NCBI RefSeq assembly: GCF_014109765.1
Contig: NZ_CP059139.1
Location: 4,728,501-4,792,500 of the forward strand
Length of the DNA: 64,000 nucleotides
Source of the DNA: Pseudomonas berkeleyensis
GTDB taxonomy: Bacteria > Pseudomonadota > Gammaproteobacteria > Pseudomonadales > Pseudomonadaceae
Reading direction: 5' to 3'
The stretch's first letter is position 1, and every line of letters starts with the position of its first letter. Under the pieces are notes generated by a model that saw only the letters and a list, made by a program, of their open reading frames with translations, was not told the DNA's origin and searched no databases. Below are positions 40,328 to 55,652 of the stretch, in pieces. A program made the position numbers and the translations under genes.

Positions 40328-42475
40328 TTAGCCTTGTTTTTTAACCAGTGCTTCGACGATGTTCGCCGGAGCCTCTGCGTACTTGGAGAATTCCATGGAG
40401 TAGCTGGCGCGACCCTGGGACATGGAGCGAACGTCGGTAGCGTACCCAAACATCTCGCCCAGCGGAACTTCGGCACGGATAACCTTACCGGACACCGAAT
40501 CTTCCATACCCTGGATCAGACCACGACGACGGTTCAGGTCGCCCATCACGTCACCCATGTAGTCCTCAGGAGTCACCACTTCTACCTTCATAATCGGCTC
40601 AAGCACCTTACCGCCACCCTTCTGGGCCAGTTGCTTGGTCGCCATGGAGGCAGCGATTTTGAACGCCATCTCGTTGGAGTCGACGTCGTGGTAGGAACCA
40701 TCGAATACGGTCGCCTTCAGGCCGATCAGCGGATAGCCGGCAACGACGCCGTTCTTCATCTGCTCTTCGATACCCTTCTGGATCGCCGGGATGTATTCCT
40801 TCGGAACCACACCACCAACAACTTCGTTGGTGAACACCAGACCCTCGGTGATGTTGCCCTTGTCGTCCACGTCCGGAGTCGAGAAGCGAATCCAGCAGTG
40901 ACCGAACTGACCGCGACCACCGGACTGACGAACGAACTTGCCTTCGATCTCGACAGCGTCCTTGGTGATGGTTTCACGGTAGGAAACCTGCGGCTTACCG
41001 ATGTTGGCTTCGACGTTGAACTCGCGCTTCATGCGGTCAACGAGGATGTCCAGGTGCAGCTCACCCATACCGGAGATGATGGTCTGACCAGTTTCTTCGT
41101 CGGTCTTGACGCGGAACGACGGGTCTTCCTGAGCGAGTTTGCCCAGTGCGATACCCATCTTCTCCTGGTCGGCCTTGGTCTTCGGCTCTACTGCTACCGA
41201 GATGACCGGCTCCGGGAAGTCCATACGCTCGAGGATGATCGGCTTCTCTGGATCGCACAGGGTTTCACCAGTGGTGACGTCCTTCATGCCGATCAGAGCA
41301 GCGATGTCGCCAGCGCGCACTTCCTTGATCTCTTCACGCTGGTTGGCGTGCATCTGCACCATACGACCAACGCGCTCTTTCTTGCCCTTCACGGAGTTGA
41401 TGACCGACTGGCCAGACTCCAGAACGCCCGAGTAAACGCGGACGAAGGTCAGCGTACCCACGAACGGGTCAGTCGCGATCTTGAACGCCAGAGCCGAGAA
41501 CGGCTCGTTGTCGTCAGCGTGACGCTCGTCGTAGTCAGCCTCTTCGATCTGATCTTTCGGCTTGTCGGCCAGATCCGGGTGAATACCCTTGATCGCAGGG
41601 ATCTCGGTCGGAGCAGGCAGAAAGTCGATAACGGCATCGAGAACCAGCGGAACGCCCTTGTTCTTGAAGGACGAACCACAGACAGCCGGAACGATCTCGC
41701 TAGCCAGAGTGCGCAGGCGCAGACCAGCCTTGATTTCCTCGACGGAGAGGTCGCCCTCTTCGAGGTACTTGTTCATCAGCTCTTCATTGGCTTCGGCAGC
41801 AGCCTCGACCATGTTGGAGCGCCACTCGTTGGCCAGGTCTACCAGCTCGGCAGGAATTTCTTCCTCACGATAGGTAGTACCCTTGTCGTCTTCGTTCCAG
41901 TAGATGGCCTTCATCTTGATCAGATCAACCTGACCTTCGAAGTTCTCTTCCGAACCGATAGCGATCTGAATTGGAACCGGGGTGTGACCCAGGCGGTTCT
42001 TGATCTGACCGACGACACGCAGGAAATTGGCACCAGCACGATCCATCTTGTTCACGTAGACGATACGCGGAACACCGTACTTGTTGGCCTGACGCCATAC
42101 GGTTTCAGACTGCGGCTCAACGCCCGAAGTACCACAGAACACAACGACAGCACCATCGAGTACGCGCAGCGAGCGCTCTACTTCGATGGTGAAGTCAACG
42201 TGACCGGGGGTATCGATGACGTTTACGCGGTAGTTGTCGTACTGACCAACCGAACCTTTCCAGAAGGTGGTGATGGCAGCAGAAGTAATGGTAATACCAC
42301 GCTCCTGCTCCTGAACCATCCAGTCGGTGGTCGCGGCGCCATCATGCACCTCGCCCATCTTGTGGCTCAGGCCTGTGTAGAACAGGATCCGCTCGGTAGT
42401 GGTGGTCTTGCCCGCGTCAACGTGAGCACAGATACCGATGTTACGGTAGCGGTTAATTGCTGTATTACGAGCCAT
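40328..42475 (-). CDS. fusA: Elongation factor G
   Basis: A 715-residue translocase GTPase. G1 [11 protein letters not shown]3 DTPGHVDF, G4 NKMDRAGA; domain IV near 490-610 includes [20 protein letters not shown]. Length and motifs fit FusA1, the translocation form. Lies 30 bases before tufA. Confidence 0.98.
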   Translation of the reverse strand: MARNTAINRYRNIGICAHVDAGKTTTTERILFYTGLSHKMGEVHDGAATTDWMVQEQERGITITSAAITTFWKGSVGQYDNYRVNVIDTPGHVDFTIEVERSLRVLDGAVVVFCGTSGVEPQSETVWRQANKYGVPRIVYVNKMDRAGANFLRVVGQIKNRLGHTPVPIQIAIGSEENFEGQVDLIKMKAIYWNEDDKGTTYREEEIPAELVDLANEWRSNMVEAAAEANEELMNKYLEEGDLSVEEIKAGLRLRTLASEIVPAVCGSSFKNKGVPLVLDAVIDFLPAPTEIPAIKGIHPDLADKPKDQIEEADYDERHADDNEPFSALAFKIATDPFVGTLTFVRVYSGVLESGQSVINSVKGKKERVGRMVQMHANQREEIKEVRAGDIAALIGMKDVTTGETLCDPEKPIILERMDFPEPVISVAVEPKTKADQEKMGIALGKLAQEDPSFRVKTDEETGQTIISGMGELHLDILVDRMKREFNVEANIGKPQVSYRETITKDAVEIEGKFVRQSGGRGQFGHCWIRFSTPDVDDKGNITEGLVFTNEVVGGVVPKEYIPAIQKGIEEQMKNGVVAGYPLIGLKATVFDGSYHDVDSNEMAFKIAASMATKQLAQKGGGKVLEPIMKVEVVTPEDYMGDVMGDLNRRRGLIQGMEDSVSGKVIRAEVPLGEMFGYATDVRSMSQGRASYSMEFSKYAEAPANIVEALVKKQG

Positions 42476-42505
42476 AAAGCCCTCGCAAGGTTAGTGGAGC
42501 CGGAA

Positions 42506-42976
42506 TTAGAAGCGGTAGTGCGAGAAAGCTTTGTTGGCCTCAGCCATACGGTGCACGTCTTCACGCTTCTTGACAGCAGCGCCTTTGCCTTCAGCAGCAT
42601 CCAACAGCTCACCAGCCAGACGCAGAGCCATGGACTTCTCACCGCGCTTGCGCGCGAAGTCCACCAGCCAGCGCATAGCCAGGGCGTTACGACGGGACGG
42701 ACGAACTTCGACCGGAACCTGGTAGGTAGCACCGCCTACACGGCGGGACTTGACTTCGACCAGCGGAGCGATGGCGTCGAGAGCTTTCTCGAAGATTTCC
42801 AGGGGATCGCTGTTCTTGCGTGCTTTGACAGTGTCCAGAGCACCGTAAACGATGCGCTCGGCCACGGCCTTCTTGCCGCTTTCCATCACGTGGTTCATGA
42901 ATTTGGCGAGAATCTGACTTCCGTACTTCGGATCGTCCAGAATCTCACGCTTTGCTGCTACACGACGTCTTGGCAT
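42506..42976 (-). CDS. rpsG: 30S ribosomal protein S7
   Basis: A 156-residue S7: [20 protein letters not shown]. Primary binder of the 16S 3' domain and, in E. coli, the repressor of the str operon. It lies 102 bases after rpsL and 30 before fusA. Confidence 0.98.
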   Translation of the reverse strand: MPRRRVAAKREILDDPKYGSQILAKFMNHVMESGKKAVAERIVYGALDTVKARKNSDPLEIFEKALDAIAPLVEVKSRRVGGATYQVPVEVRPSRRNALAMRWLVDFARKRGEKSMALRLAGELLDAAEGKGAAVKKREDVHRMAEANKAFSHYRF

Positions 42977-43078
42977 GATAAGCCCTCAAACGGTCTTCAG
43001 GTTAGCCCGGGACTGACGGCAAAACCGCGCCCGACCTTACTCTTATCGACTCAACTAAATATAAAGATTCAAGCAGCC

Positions 43079-43450
43079 TTATTTCGGACGCTTGGTACCG
43101 TACTTGGAACGACCTTGCTTACGGTCTTTGACGCCGGAGGTATCCAGCGAACCACGCACGGTGTGGTAGCGCACACCCGGAAGGTCCTTTACACGACCGC
43201 CACGGATCAGCACGACGCTGTGCTCTTGCAGGTTGTGGCCTTCACCACCGATGTACGAAGAAACTTCGTAACCATTGGTCAGACGCACGCGGCACACTTT
43301 ACGCAGTGCCGAGTTAGGTTTCTTCGGCGTGGTGGTGTACACGCGGGTGCACACGCCACGACGCTGCGGGCAGTTCTGCAGCGCAGGCACGTCGGATTTC
43401 TCGACGATGCGCTTACGCGGCTGACGTACCAGCTGGTTGATAGTTGCCAT
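43079..43450 (-). CDS. rpsL: 30S ribosomal protein S12
   Basis: A 123-residue S12 of the decoding centre. The streptomycin-relevant lysines K43 (TTTPKKPNS) and K88 (GGRVKDLPG) are both wild type. First gene of the str operon, with its own promoter. Confidence 0.98.
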   Translation of the reverse strand: MATINQLVRQPRKRIVEKSDVPALQNCPQRRGVCTRVYTTTPKKPNSALRKVCRVRLTNGYEVSSYIGGEGHNLQEHSVVLIRGGRVKDLPGVRYHTVRGSLDTSGVKDRKQGRSKYGTKRPK

Positions 43451-43497
43451 CTACTAGCTCCACTGTTGTCTTTCGACGCTATTTACCTACACACAAA

Positions 43498-43530
43498 TAA
43501 ATTTGGCAGAGCCAAGCCCTGCCAAATTTA
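43498..43530 (-). other. Hairpin at the 5' end of the rpsL leader
   Basis: TAAATTTGGCAG (43498-43509) pairs with CTGCCAAATTTA (43519-43530) around a 9-base loop. It begins about four bases after the start predicted from the promoter at 43541-43569, so the str mRNA would open with this stem; minus-strand TTTATTTG follows it. Confidence 0.7.
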
Positions 43531-43540
43531 GGGGTGCATG

Positions 43541-43569
43541 AGTCTAAAGAGACCCGCGCCCCCAGTCAA
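43541..43569 (-). promoter_or_regulatory. Sigma-70 promoter of the str operon
   Basis: On the minus strand TTGACT (complement 43564-43569), 17 bases, and TAGACT (complement 43541-43546). Its -35 directly follows the tail of the rpoC terminator. Confidence 0.7.
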
Positions 43570-43571
43570 GG

Positions 43572-43602
43572 CAAAGCCCCGCTAGCGAACTAGCGAGGCT
43601 TC
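43572..43602 (-). terminator. Terminator of rpoBC
   Basis: On the minus strand AAGCCTCGCTAG-TTCG-CTAGCGGGGCTT with a short U-tail (TTGCCTTG). It begins just after the rpoC stop codon. Confidence 0.85.
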
Positions 43603-43605
43603 GAC

Positions 43606-47805
<4,200 letters not shown>

Positions 47806-47868
47806 GGCCTTTCCTCCTGGCGGAGCGGGCAGCGAGCTGGACTAGCCCCGCTGCCGATTCACGTCGTG

Positions 47869-50800
47869 TTATTCGGTTTCCAGATCGATATCGATGCCGA
47901 GCGAACGGATCTCTTTGATCAGTACGTTGAAGGACTCGGGCATGCCCGGCTCCATACGGTGATCGCCATCCACGATGTTCTTGTACATCTTGGTACGGCC
48001 GTTCACGTCGTCCGACTTCACGGTCAGCATTTCCTGCAGGGTGTAGGCGGCGCCATAGGCTTCCAGTGCCCAGACCTCCATCTCCCCGAAACGCTGACCA
48101 CCGAACTGCGCCTTACCACCCAGCGGCTGCTGGGTAACCAGGCTGTAGGAACCAGTGGAACGGGCGTGCATCTTGTCGTCCACCAGGTGGTTCAGTTTGA
48201 GCATGTACATGTAGCCGACGGTGGTCGGACGCTCGAACTGGTTACCGGTACGACCGTCGAACAGACGCATCTGGCCACTCTCAGGCAGATCAGCCAGCTT
48301 CAGCATGGCCTTGATCTCGGTTTCCTTGGCGCCGTCGAACACGGCAGTTGCCATCGGTACACCACCCTTGAGGTTATTCGCCAGCTCGAGGATCTCGGTA
48401 TCGGAGAACTCGTCGAGGTTTTCCTGACGGCCACCGATCTCGTTGTAGATCTCAGCAAGGAACTTGCGCAGTTCGGCGATCTTGCGCTGCTCTTCGAGCA
48501 TGCGGTTGATCTTCTCGCCCAGGCCCTTGGCCGCGAGGCCCAGGTGGGTTTCGAGAATCTGACCGACGTTCATACGCGACGGAACGCCCAGCGGGTTCAA
48601 CACGATGTCGACCGGAGTACCGTTGGCGTCGTGCGGCATGTCTTCGACCGGCATGATCACCGAAACGACACCCTTGTTACCGTGACGACCGGCCATCTTG
48701 TCACCCGGCTGGATGCGACGGCGGATGGCCAGGTAGACCTTGACGATCTTCAGTACGCCCGGAGCCAGGTCATCGCCCTGCTGCAGCTTGCGCTTCTTGT
48801 CTTCGAACTTGTCGTCGAGCAGCTGACGGCGGTCGGAGATGTAGGCCTGGGCCTTCTCCAACTGCTCGTTCAGGGCGTCGTCGGCCATGCGCAGTTTGAA
48901 CCACTGGCCACGCTCGAGACCGTCGAGGAACTCGTCGGTGATCGCGGTGCCTTTCTTCAGGCCAGCGCCGCCTTCGGCGATCGCGCCGACCAGAGCGGAA
49001 CGCAGACGCTCGAAGGTCGCACCTTCGACGATGCGGAACTCTTCGTTCAGATCCTTGCGGATCTCGTCCAGTTGCATCTTCTCGATCGACAGGGCACGGC
49101 TATCGCGCTCGACGCCATCACGGGTGAAGACCTGCACGTCGATGACGGTGCCCTTGGTGCCGGTCGGCACACGCAGGGAAGTGTCCTTAACGTCGGACGC
49201 CTTCTCACCGAAGATCGCACGCAGCAGCTTCTCTTCCGGGGTCAGCTGGGTCTCGCCTTTCGGAGTGACCTTACCGACCAGGATGTCGCCCGGGCCGACT
49301 TCGGCGCCGACGTAGACGATACCGGCTTCGTCCAGCTTGTTCAGAGCAGCTTCGCCAACGTTCGGGATGTCGGAGGAGATTTCCTCTGGGCCGAGCTTGG
49401 TGTCACGCGCCACACAGGTCAGTTCCTGAATGTGGATGGTGGTGAAGCGGTCTTCCTGAACCACACGCTCGGACAGGCAGATGGAGTCTTCGAAGTTGAA
49501 GCCGTTCCACGGCATGAACGCAACGCGCATGTTCTGACCCAGCGCCAGTTCACCCATATCGGTGGACGGGCCGTCAGCCATGATGTCGCTGCGCGCAACC
49601 TTGTCACCCTTGCGCACCAGCGGACGCTGGTTGATGCAGGTGTTCTGGTTGGAGCGGGTGTATTTGGTCAGGTTGTAGATGTCGACACCGGCTTCGCCAG
49701 TTTCGACTTCGTCATCATTGACGCGAACCACGATACGGCTGGCGTCGACGGAGTCGATCACACCACCACGACGAGCCACGACGCAGACACCGGAGTCACG
49801 GGCGACGTTGCGCTCCATGCCGGTACCCACCAGCGGCTTGTCGGCACGCAGAGTCGGTACAGCCTGACGCTGCATGTTCGACCCCATCAGTGCACGGTTG
49901 GCGTCGTCGTGCTCGAGGAACGGAATCAGCGAGGCGGCAACCGAGACTACCTGCTTCGGCGAAACGTCCATCAGGGTGACGTCTTCCGGCGCCTTGACGG
50001 TGAATTCGTTGAGGTGACGCACGGCAACCAGTTCGTCGATCAGCTGACCTTTGTCGTTCAGGGTCGCGGACGCCTGAGCGATCACGTGGTCGGCTTCTTC
50101 GATGGCGGACAGGAACACGATCTCGTCGGTGACCTGACCTTCCTTGACCACACGGTACGGGCTTTCCAGGAAGCCGTACTGGTTGGTGCGGGCATAGGCC
50201 GCCAGCGAGTTGATCAGACCGATGTTCGGGCCTTCTGGCGTTTCGATCGGGCACACACGGCCGTAGTGAGTCGGGTGTACGTCGCGGACTTCGAAGCCGG
50301 CGCGCTCACGGGTCAGACCGCCTGGGCCGAGTGCGGAAACACGGCGCTTGTGGGTGATCTCGGAGAGCGGGTTGTTCTGGTCCATGAACTGCGAAAGCTG
50401 GCTGGAACCGAAGAACTCCTTCACCGCCGCCGCAACCGGCTTGGCGTTGATCAGGTCTTGCGGCATCAGGCCTTCGCTTTCAGCCATCGACAGACGCTCT
50501 TTGACCGCACGCTCGACGCGCACCAGACCTACACGGAACTGGTTCTCGGCCATCTCGCCAACGCAACGTACGCGACGGTTACCCAGGTGGTCGATGTCGT
50601 CGACGATGCCTTTACCGTTACGGATGTCGACCAGGGTCTTCAGTACGGCAACGATGTCTTCCTTGCTCAGCACGCCCGAACCTTCGATCTCGGTGCGACC
50701 GATACGGCGGTTGAACTTCATGCGGCCCACGGCGGACAGGTCGTAGCGCTCGGCACTGAAGAACAGGTTGTTGAACAGGGTCTCGGCAGCGTCCTTGGTT

Positions 50801-51942
50801 GGAGGCTCGCCAGGACGCATCATGCGGTAGATCTCGACCAGCGCTTCCAACTGATTGGTGGTGCTGTCGATCTTCAGCGTGTCGCTGATGAACGGACCAC
50901 AATCGATGTCGTTGGTGTACAGGGTCTCGAAACGAACGACCTGAGCCTTGGCCATCTTGACCAGCAGGTCGGCGGTCAGCTCGGTGTTGCACTCGGCGAT
51001 GATTTCGCCGGTAGCCGGGTGCACGATCGCCTTGGCAGTGGTGCGGCCAATGACGTAGTCGAGCGGAACTTCCAGCTCTTTGATACCAGCCTTGTCCAGC
51101 TGATTGATGTGACGGGCAGTGATACGACGCCCCTGTTCGACGATGACCTTGCCGCTGCCATCCTTGATGTCGAGCACGGCGACTTCACCGCGCAGACGCT
51201 GCGGAACCAGCTCCAGGTTCAGGCTCTCGCCCTTCACGTGGAAGACGTTGGTGTCATAGAAGGCATCCAGCACTTCTTCAGTGCTATAACCCAACGCGCG
51301 CAGCAGGACGGAAGCCGGCAGTTTGCGGCGACGGTCGATACGCACGAATACCGCGTCCTTCGGATCGAACTCGAAGTCCAACCAGGAACCGCGGTAAGGA
51401 ATGATGCGAGCGGAGTACAGCAGCTTGCCCGAGCTGTGAGTCTTGCCACGGTCGTGGTCGAAGAACACGCCTGGCGAACGGTGCAGCTGGGACACGATGA
51501 CGCGCTCGGTACCGTTGATGACGAAGGTACCGTTCTCGGTCATGAGCGGAATTTCGCCCATGTACACTTCTTGCTCTTTGATGTCCTTGATCGCTTTGTT
51601 CGACGACTCTTTGTCGAAAATGATCAGGCGCACTTTCACGCGCAGCGGCACGGCGAAGGTCACGCCACGCAGGACGCACTCCTTGACGTCGAACGCCGGC
51701 TCGCCCAGGCGATAGCCGACATACTCCAGGGCGGCGTTGCCGGAGTAGCTGATGATCGGGAATACCGACTTGAAGGCCGCGTGCAGGCCGATGTCGCGGA
51801 ACTGTTCCTTGCTCACCCCTTGCTGCAGGAATTCGCGGTACGAATCCAGCTGGATGGCCAGGAGGTAAGGCACATCCATGACATCCGGCAACTTGCTAAA
51901 GTCCTTGCGGATACGTTTTTTCTCAGTGTATGAGTAAGCCAT
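47869..51942 (-). CDS. rpoB: RNA polymerase subunit beta
   Basis: A 1357-residue subunit. The rifampicin-binding cluster [20 protein letters not shown] and [14 protein letters not shown] is wild type. [15 protein letters not shown] is a conserved active-site loop. Expression follows rplJL through an attenuator at 52089-52117. Confidence 0.99.
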   Translation of the reverse strand: MAYSYTEKKRIRKDFSKLPDVMDVPYLLAIQLDSYREFLQQGVSKEQFRDIGLHAAFKSVFPIISYSGNAALEYVGYRLGEPAFDVKECVLRGVTFAVPLRVKVRLIIFDKESSNKAIKDIKEQEVYMGEIPLMTENGTFVINGTERVIVSQLHRSPGVFFDHDRGKTHSSGKLLYSARIIPYRGSWLDFEFDPKDAVFVRIDRRRKLPASVLLRALGYSTEEVLDAFYDTNVFHVKGESLNLELVPQRLRGEVAVLDIKDGSGKVIVEQGRRITARHINQLDKAGIKELEVPLDYVIGRTTAKAIVHPATGEIIAECNTELTADLLVKMAKAQVVRFETLYTNDIDCGPFISDTLKIDSTTNQLEALVEIYRMMRPGEPPTKDAAETLFNNLFFSAERYDLSAVGRMKFNRRIGRTEIEGSGVLSKEDIVAVLKTLVDIRNGKGIVDDIDHLGNRRVRCVGEMAENQFRVGLVRVERAVKERLSMAESEGLMPQDLINAKPVAAAVKEFFGSSQLSQFMDQNNPLSEITHKRRVSALGPGGLTRERAGFEVRDVHPTHYGRVCPIETPEGPNIGLINSLAAYARTNQYGFLESPYRVVKEGQVTDEIVFLSAIEEADHVIAQASATLNDKGQLIDELVAVRHLNEFTVKAPEDVTLMDVSPKQVVSVAASLIPFLEHDDANRALMGSNMQRQAVPTLRADKPLVGTGMERNVARDSGVCVVARRGGVIDSVDASRIVVRVNDDEVETGEAGVDIYNLTKYTRSNQNTCINQRPLVRKGDKVARSDIMADGPSTDMGELALGQNMRVAFMPWNGFNFEDSICLSERVVQEDRFTTIHIQELTCVARDTKLGPEEISSDIPNVGEAALNKLDEAGIVYVGAEVGPGDILVGKVTPKGETQLTPEEKLLRAIFGEKASDVKDTSLRVPTGTKGTVIDVQVFTRDGVERDSRALSIEKMQLDEIRKDLNEEFRIVEGATFERLRSALVGAIAEGGAGLKKGTAITDEFLDGLERGQWFKLRMADDALNEQLEKAQAYISDRRQLLDDKFEDKKRKLQQGDDLAPGVLKIVKVYLAIRRRIQPGDKMAGRHGNKGVVSVIMPVEDMPHDANGTPVDIVLNPLGVPSRMNVGQILETHLGLAAKGLGEKINRMLEEQRKIAELRKFLAEIYNEIGGRQENLDEFSDTEILELANNLKGGVPMATAVFDGAKETEIKAMLKLADLPESGQMRLFDGRTGNQFERPTTVGYMYMLKLNHLVDDKMHARSTGSYSLVTQQPLGGKAQFGGQRFGEMEVWALEAYGAAYTLQEMLTVKSDDVNGRTKMYKNIVDGDHRMEPGMPESFNVLIKEIRSLGIDIDLETE

Positions 51943-52088
51943 CAGCGTTCCCCAGCTTGGTCACCTGCTTGTTTGGCCAGCGCCGGCGGCGATGACCAGA
52001 AAATCGTGCAAACCCTCGGTTTGCGACCGTCTCGACGGACGGGTTTTTCCTGCTCCAGGTCGGCTGACGAACAGCCAACCTAGAACGG

Positions 52089-52117
52089 AAAAAGGCCGGT
52101 GGCATAAGCCACCAGCC
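52089..52117 (-). terminator. rplL-rpoB attenuator
   Basis: On the minus strand GGCTGGTGGC-TTAT-GCCACCGGCC followed by TTTTT. It lies in the 221-base gap between rplL and rpoB, where other bacteria partially terminate transcription so that rpoBC is made at a lower level than L7/L12. Confidence 0.88.
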
Positions 52118-52163
52118 ATCAGCCTTACGCGAATCGCTCGGGCTGTAGACGCAAGGTACGAAC

Positions 52164-52532
52164 TTACTTGAGCTCGACCTTGGCGCCAGCTTCTTCCAGT
52201 GCCTTCTTGGCAGCTTCGGCTTCTTCTTTCGAAACGCCTTCTTTGACCACGCCCGGGGCGCCGTCAACAACAGCCTTGGCTTCTTTCAGACCCAGACCGG
52301 TCAGCTCGCGAACGGCTTTGATCACGTTCACTTTCTTGTCGCCAGCTTCAGCCAGGACGATGGTGAACTCGGTCTGCTCTTCAGCAGCGGCAGCGGCAAC
52401 AGCTGGGCCAGCGGCAACAGCAGCAGCAGCGGTAACGCCGAAGGTTTCTTCCATCGCTTTGATCAGCTCAACGATTTCCACAACGGATTTCTGGCCGATC
52501 GCTTCGATGATTTGCTCGTTAGTCAGAGACAT
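52164..52532 (-). CDS. rplL: 50S ribosomal protein L7/L12
   Basis: A 122-residue stalk protein: N-terminal dimer helix ([20 protein letters not shown]), alanine-rich hinge (about 36-50), and the factor-binding C-terminal domain with [20 protein letters not shown]. An upstream in-frame codon is not used. Confidence 0.98.
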   Translation of the reverse strand: MSLTNEQIIEAIGQKSVVEIVELIKAMEETFGVTAAAAVAAGPAVAAAAAEEQTEFTIVLAEAGDKKVNVIKAVRELTGLGLKEAKAVVDGAPGVVKEGVSKEEAEAAKKALEEAGAKVELK

Positions 52533-52612
52533 GACTATCAATTCCTGTATTAGGGTGACGGCCTACGCGACCATCAAATTAAACGTTTGATTTCGAAAGT
52601 GCTCACGCCGCC

Positions 52613-53113
52613 TTAGGCAGCAGCAGCTTCTTTCTGGTCGCGAATAGCTGCCAGGGTGCGGGCGAGCTTGCTGGTGGCGCCTTGAATAACGCTCATCAGC
52701 TGCGCGATGCCCTCATCACGGGTCGGCAGAGTTGCCAGTACGTCGATCTGGTTTGCTGCGAGGAACTTGCCCTCGAACGCAGCTGCCTTGATCTCGAACT
52801 TGTCCTGACCCTTGGCGAATTCCTTGAAGATACGAGCAGCAGCGCCCGGATGTTCGTTGGAGAACGCGATCAGGGTCGGGCCTTTGAACACGTCGTTGAG
52901 CACGTCGAACTGAGTGCCTTCAACAGCGCGCTTGAGCAGGGTGTTGCGCACGACTTTCACGTACACACCAGCCGCTCGGGCCTCTTTACGGAGTCCGGTC
53001 ATTGCGCCGACAGTCACGCCACGGGCATCAGCCACGACAGCGGACAGACCGGCTTTGGCAGCCTCGTTGACTTCAGCGACGATGGCCTTCTTGTCTTCGA
53101 GTTTAATTGCCAC
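52613..53113 (-). CDS. rplJ: 50S ribosomal protein L10
   Basis: A 166-residue base of the stalk. Translation starts at a GTG (53113), which gives the family N-terminus [25 protein letters not shown] lies eight bases upstream. In-frame codons upstream belong to the leader. L10 binds its own leader RNA in other bacteria. Confidence 0.96.
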   Translation of the reverse strand: MAIKLEDKKAIVAEVNEAAKAGLSAVVADARGVTVGAMTGLRKEARAAGVYVKVVRNTLLKRAVEGTQFDVLNDVFKGPTLIAFSNEHPGAAARIFKEFAKGQDKFEIKAAAFEGKFLAANQIDVLATLPTRDEGIAQLMSVIQGATSKLARTLAAIRDQKEAAAA

Positions 53114-53324
53114 GGGTTTACTCCTGGTTTTTACCGTTTCGCCGGGCCGAAGCTCGGCGGCGTTTTGGTGTCTGATTCGGTAACGAATCGGGAGCACCAT
53201 CTGCGTAGGCCATCAGTCGAACCTGACATTTAAAACGCTAGTCACCTACGGTCTTGGATAGCCCCCGCCAGGCAGGGACCCCAATCTTTCATGGCTGGCG
53301 GCGCAGGCCACCAGCCGAACTTCA
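53114..53324 (-). ncRNA. Probable L10 leader region
   Basis: The 211-base gap between rplA and rplJ is where the autoregulatory L10-L12 binding leader lies in proteobacteria. I see a hairpin GGCTGGTGG ... CCGCCAGCC (complement 53294-53316) near rplA, but I did not resolve the full kink-turn structure. Confidence 0.5.
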
Positions 53325-54020
53325 TTACGCTTCGAGCGAAGCCTGATCGATGATCAGACCAGGACCCATGGTGGTGCTCAGGGTCACGCGCTTGACGTAG
53401 ATACCTTTCGAAGTCGACGGCTTCAGACGCTTCAGGTCGGACAGCAGGGCTTCCACGTTCTGCTTCAGCGCAGCGGCTTCGAAGCCGACCTTGCCAACGG
53501 AGGTGTGGATGATGCCGTTCTTGTCGGTACGGAAACGTACCTGACCAGCCTTGGCGTTCTTGACAGCGGTGGCGACGTCCGGAGTAACGGTACCGACTTT
53601 CGGGTTCGGCATCAGGCCGCGCGGGCCGAGAACCTGACCCAGCTGACCGACGACACGCATGGCATCCGGGGAAGCGATGACCACGTCATAGTTCAGGTCG
53701 CCAGCCTTCATTTCGGCAGCCAGATCGTCCATGCCGACTTTGTCTGCACCGGCAGCCAGGGCAGCTTCAGCGCCCGGGCCTTGAGTGAACACGGCAACGC
53801 GAACGCTTTTACCGGTGCCATTCGGCAGAACGGTAGCGCCACGAACGACCTGGTCGGATTTACGCGGATCGACGCCCAAGTTCACAGCGATGTCGAAAGA
53901 CTCGGTGAACTTGACAGCGGACAGCTCAGCCAGCAGGCCGGCAGCTTCTTCGAAGGAGTAAGCCTTACCGGCTTCAACCTTGGCCGCGATGGCCTTTTGG
54001 CGCTTGGTCAACTTAGCCAT
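53325..54020 (-). CDS. rplA: 50S ribosomal protein L1
   Basis: A 231-residue L1 of the E-site stalk: [20 protein letters not shown] and the signature [20 protein letters not shown]. Overlaps the rplK stop by one base. L1 usually represses the rplKA mRNA. Confidence 0.98.
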   Translation of the reverse strand: MAKLTKRQKAIAAKVEAGKAYSFEEAAGLLAELSAVKFTESFDIAVNLGVDPRKSDQVVRGATVLPNGTGKSVRVAVFTQGPGAEAALAAGADKVGMDDLAAEMKAGDLNYDVVIASPDAMRVVGQLGQVLGPRGLMPNPKVGTVTPDVATAVKNAKAGQVRFRTDKNGIIHTSVGKVGFEAAALKQNVEALLSDLKRLKPSTSKGIYVKRVTLSTTMGPGLIIDQASLEA

Positions 54021-54451
54021 TACACACCCTCCACGTTCAGGCCCATGCTACGCGCGGAGCCGGCGATGGTACGCACGGCCGCATCCAGGTCAGCGGCAGT
54101 CAGATCAGCCTGTTTGGTCTTGGCGATCTCTTCCAGCTGAGCACGGGTAACGGTGCCAACTTTGACGGTGTTCGGACGAGCGGAACCGCTGGTCAGGCCT
54201 GCGGCCTTCTTCAGCAGTACCGATGCCGGGGTGCTCTTGGTTTCAAAGGTGAAGCTACGGTCGCTGTAAACGGTGATAATCACAGGAGTCGGCAGACCAG
54301 GTTCCATGCCCTGAGTCTTGGCGTTGAACGCCTTGCAGAATTCCATGATGTTAACACCGTGCTGACCCAGTGCAGGACCAACGGGCGGCGACGGGTTTGC
54401 CTGACCGGCTTTAACCTGAAGCTTGATATAAGCCTGAATTTTCTTAGCCAT
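54020..54451 (-). CDS. rplK: 50S ribosomal protein L11
   Basis: A 143-residue L11 of the GTPase centre: the N-terminal [20 protein letters not shown] is needed for RelA activation. It lies 118 bases after nusG, behind a terminator. Confidence 0.98.
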   Translation of the reverse strand: MAKKIQAYIKLQVKAGQANPSPPVGPALGQHGVNIMEFCKAFNAKTQGMEPGLPTPVIITVYSDRSFTFETKSTPASVLLKKAAGLTSGSARPNTVKVGTVTRAQLEEIAKTKQADLTAADLDAAVRTIAGSARSMGLNVEGV

Positions 54452-54522
54452 TAGCTACTCCAATTTCGGGTTCGAACGCCTGACGGCTCCCCGGGTTACT
54501 TACGCATTTATCCCAGTGACGA

Positions 54523-54551
54523 CAAAACCCCGCAGCCTGCGGCTGCGGGGT
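54523..54551 (-). terminator. Terminator after nusG
   Basis: On the minus strand CCCCGCAGCC-GCA-GGCTGCGGGG followed by TTTTGT. It separates the tufB-secE-nusG transcript from rplKAJL. Confidence 0.93.
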
Positions 54552-54569
54552 CAGGGATGCTTATGTCAG

Positions 54570-55103
54570 TTATGCCTTCTCGACCTGACTGAACTCCAGC
54601 TCGACCGGGGTTGAGCGACCGAAGATGGTCACAGCAACCTGGATACGGCTCTTCTCGTAATTCACTTCTTCGACCACACCACCGAAATCGGCGAACGGGC
54701 CATCAACAACACGAACCATTTCGCCCGGCTCGAACAGCGTCTTCGGCTTGGGCTTGTCGCCGCTATCGGCGACACGACGCAGGATGGCTTCGGCTTCTTT
54801 CTCAGTGATTGGCGCCGGCTTGTCTGCCGTACCACCAATGAAGCCCATGACCCGCGGCGTATCCTTGATCAAGTGCCAAGTTGCCTCGTTCATCTCCATC
54901 TGCACCAGGACGTAACCGGGGAAGAACTTGCGCTCACTCTTGCGCTTCTGACCATTGCGCATCTCGACCACTTCTTCAGTAGGAACGAGAATCTCGCCAA
55001 AGTCATCTTCCATACCAGCCAGCTTGACGCGCTCGATCAGCGAGCGCATGACATGCTTCTCGTAACCCGAGTATGCATGCACGACGTACCAACGCTTAGC
55101 CAC
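54570..55103 (-). CDS. nusG: Transcription termination/antitermination protein NusG
   Basis: A 177-residue elongation factor. NGN domain about 1-115 ([32 protein letters not shown]) and a KOW domain ([20 protein letters not shown]) that contacts Rho or S10. Nine bases after secE. Confidence 0.98.
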   Translation of the reverse strand: MAKRWYVVHAYSGYEKHVMRSLIERVKLAGMEDDFGEILVPTEEVVEMRNGQKRKSERKFFPGYVLVQMEMNEATWHLIKDTPRVMGFIGGTADKPAPITEKEAEAILRRVADSGDKPKPKTLFEPGEMVRVVDGPFADFGGVVEEVNYEKSRIQVAVTIFGRSTPVELEFSQVEKA

Positions 55104-55112
55104 GAGACACCC

Positions 55113-55481
55113 TTAACCAACAATCAGGGAAACAAGCAAACCGAGCAGGGAATCAAGACCCCACAACAGCAGCGCCATCACCAGAACCACAGCGACCACG
55201 ATCAACGTAGTCTGAGTAGTTTCCTGGCGGGTCGGCCAAACAACCTTACGAATCTCGACGCGCGCCTCTTTCAGCAGCACCGCGAAAGCCTGACCACGCG
55301 CCGTCTGCAGGGCAACCACACCTGCAACAGCAGCCAATACGACCAGACCGAGAACGCGATAAAGAATCGACTCAGCGGAGAAGTACTGATTACCGACCAC
55401 ACCCACCACAACCAGGGCAGCGACAATCAGCCACTTAACCAGATCAAAGCGAGAGTCTTTGGCTTCAGCCTTAACATTCAT
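55113..55481 (-). CDS. secE: Preprotein translocase subunit SecE
   Basis: A 122-residue SecE with three helices (about 18-36, 42-60 and 95-118) and the conserved cytoplasmic segment EIRKVVWPTRQETTQTTLIV. The ATG at 55481 is preceded by AGGATCCTCTCGA; upstream in-frame sequence is the tRNA-Trp gene. Confidence 0.97.
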   Translation of the reverse strand: MNVKAEAKDSRFDLVKWLIVAALVVVGVVGNQYFSAESILYRVLGLVVLAAVAGVVALQTARGQAFAVLLKEARVEIRKVVWPTRQETTQTTLIVVAVVLVMALLLWGLDSLLGLLVSLIVG

Positions 55482-55523
55482 TCGAGAGGATCCTGTGAAA
55501 GACACGCCAGATTCGTTAGAAAA

Positions 55524-55599
55524 TGGCAGGTCAGGAGGGAATCGAACCCCCAACCTGCGGTTTTGGAGACCGCCGCTCTGCCAATTGAGCTACTGACCT
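55524..55599 (-). tRNA. trnW: tRNA-Trp (CCA)
   Basis: 76-base cloverleaf: acceptor AGGTCAG/CTGACCT, anticodon loop with CCA (TCTCCAAAA), T-loop GGTTCGATTCC, encoded 3' CCA. It stands between tufB and secE. Confidence 0.98.
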
Positions 55600-55602
55600 A
55601 AA

Positions 55603-55635
55603 GCAAAATCAGGCCGACCATTATGCCGGCCTGAG
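55603..55635 (-). terminator. Hairpin between tufB and tRNA-Trp
   Basis: On the minus strand TCAGGCCG and CGGCCTGA enclose GCATAATGGT, followed by TTTTGC. It can end part of the tufB transcripts before the tRNA-Trp-secE-nusG part. Confidence 0.75.
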
Positions 55636-55652
55636 AGGAACAGATCAACCGA

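Noticed and set aside
40334..43531. Long plus-strand frame antisense to fusA, rpsG and rpsL
   Set aside because: Spans three well-supported genes on the other strand and reads as their reverse complement.
47866..51933. A stop-free frame of more than 1350 codons antisense to rpoB
   Set aside because: It is codon-aligned with rpoB; rpoB avoids TTA, CTA and TCA codons, which leaves the opposite strand without stops. The antisense product has no recognisable domain.
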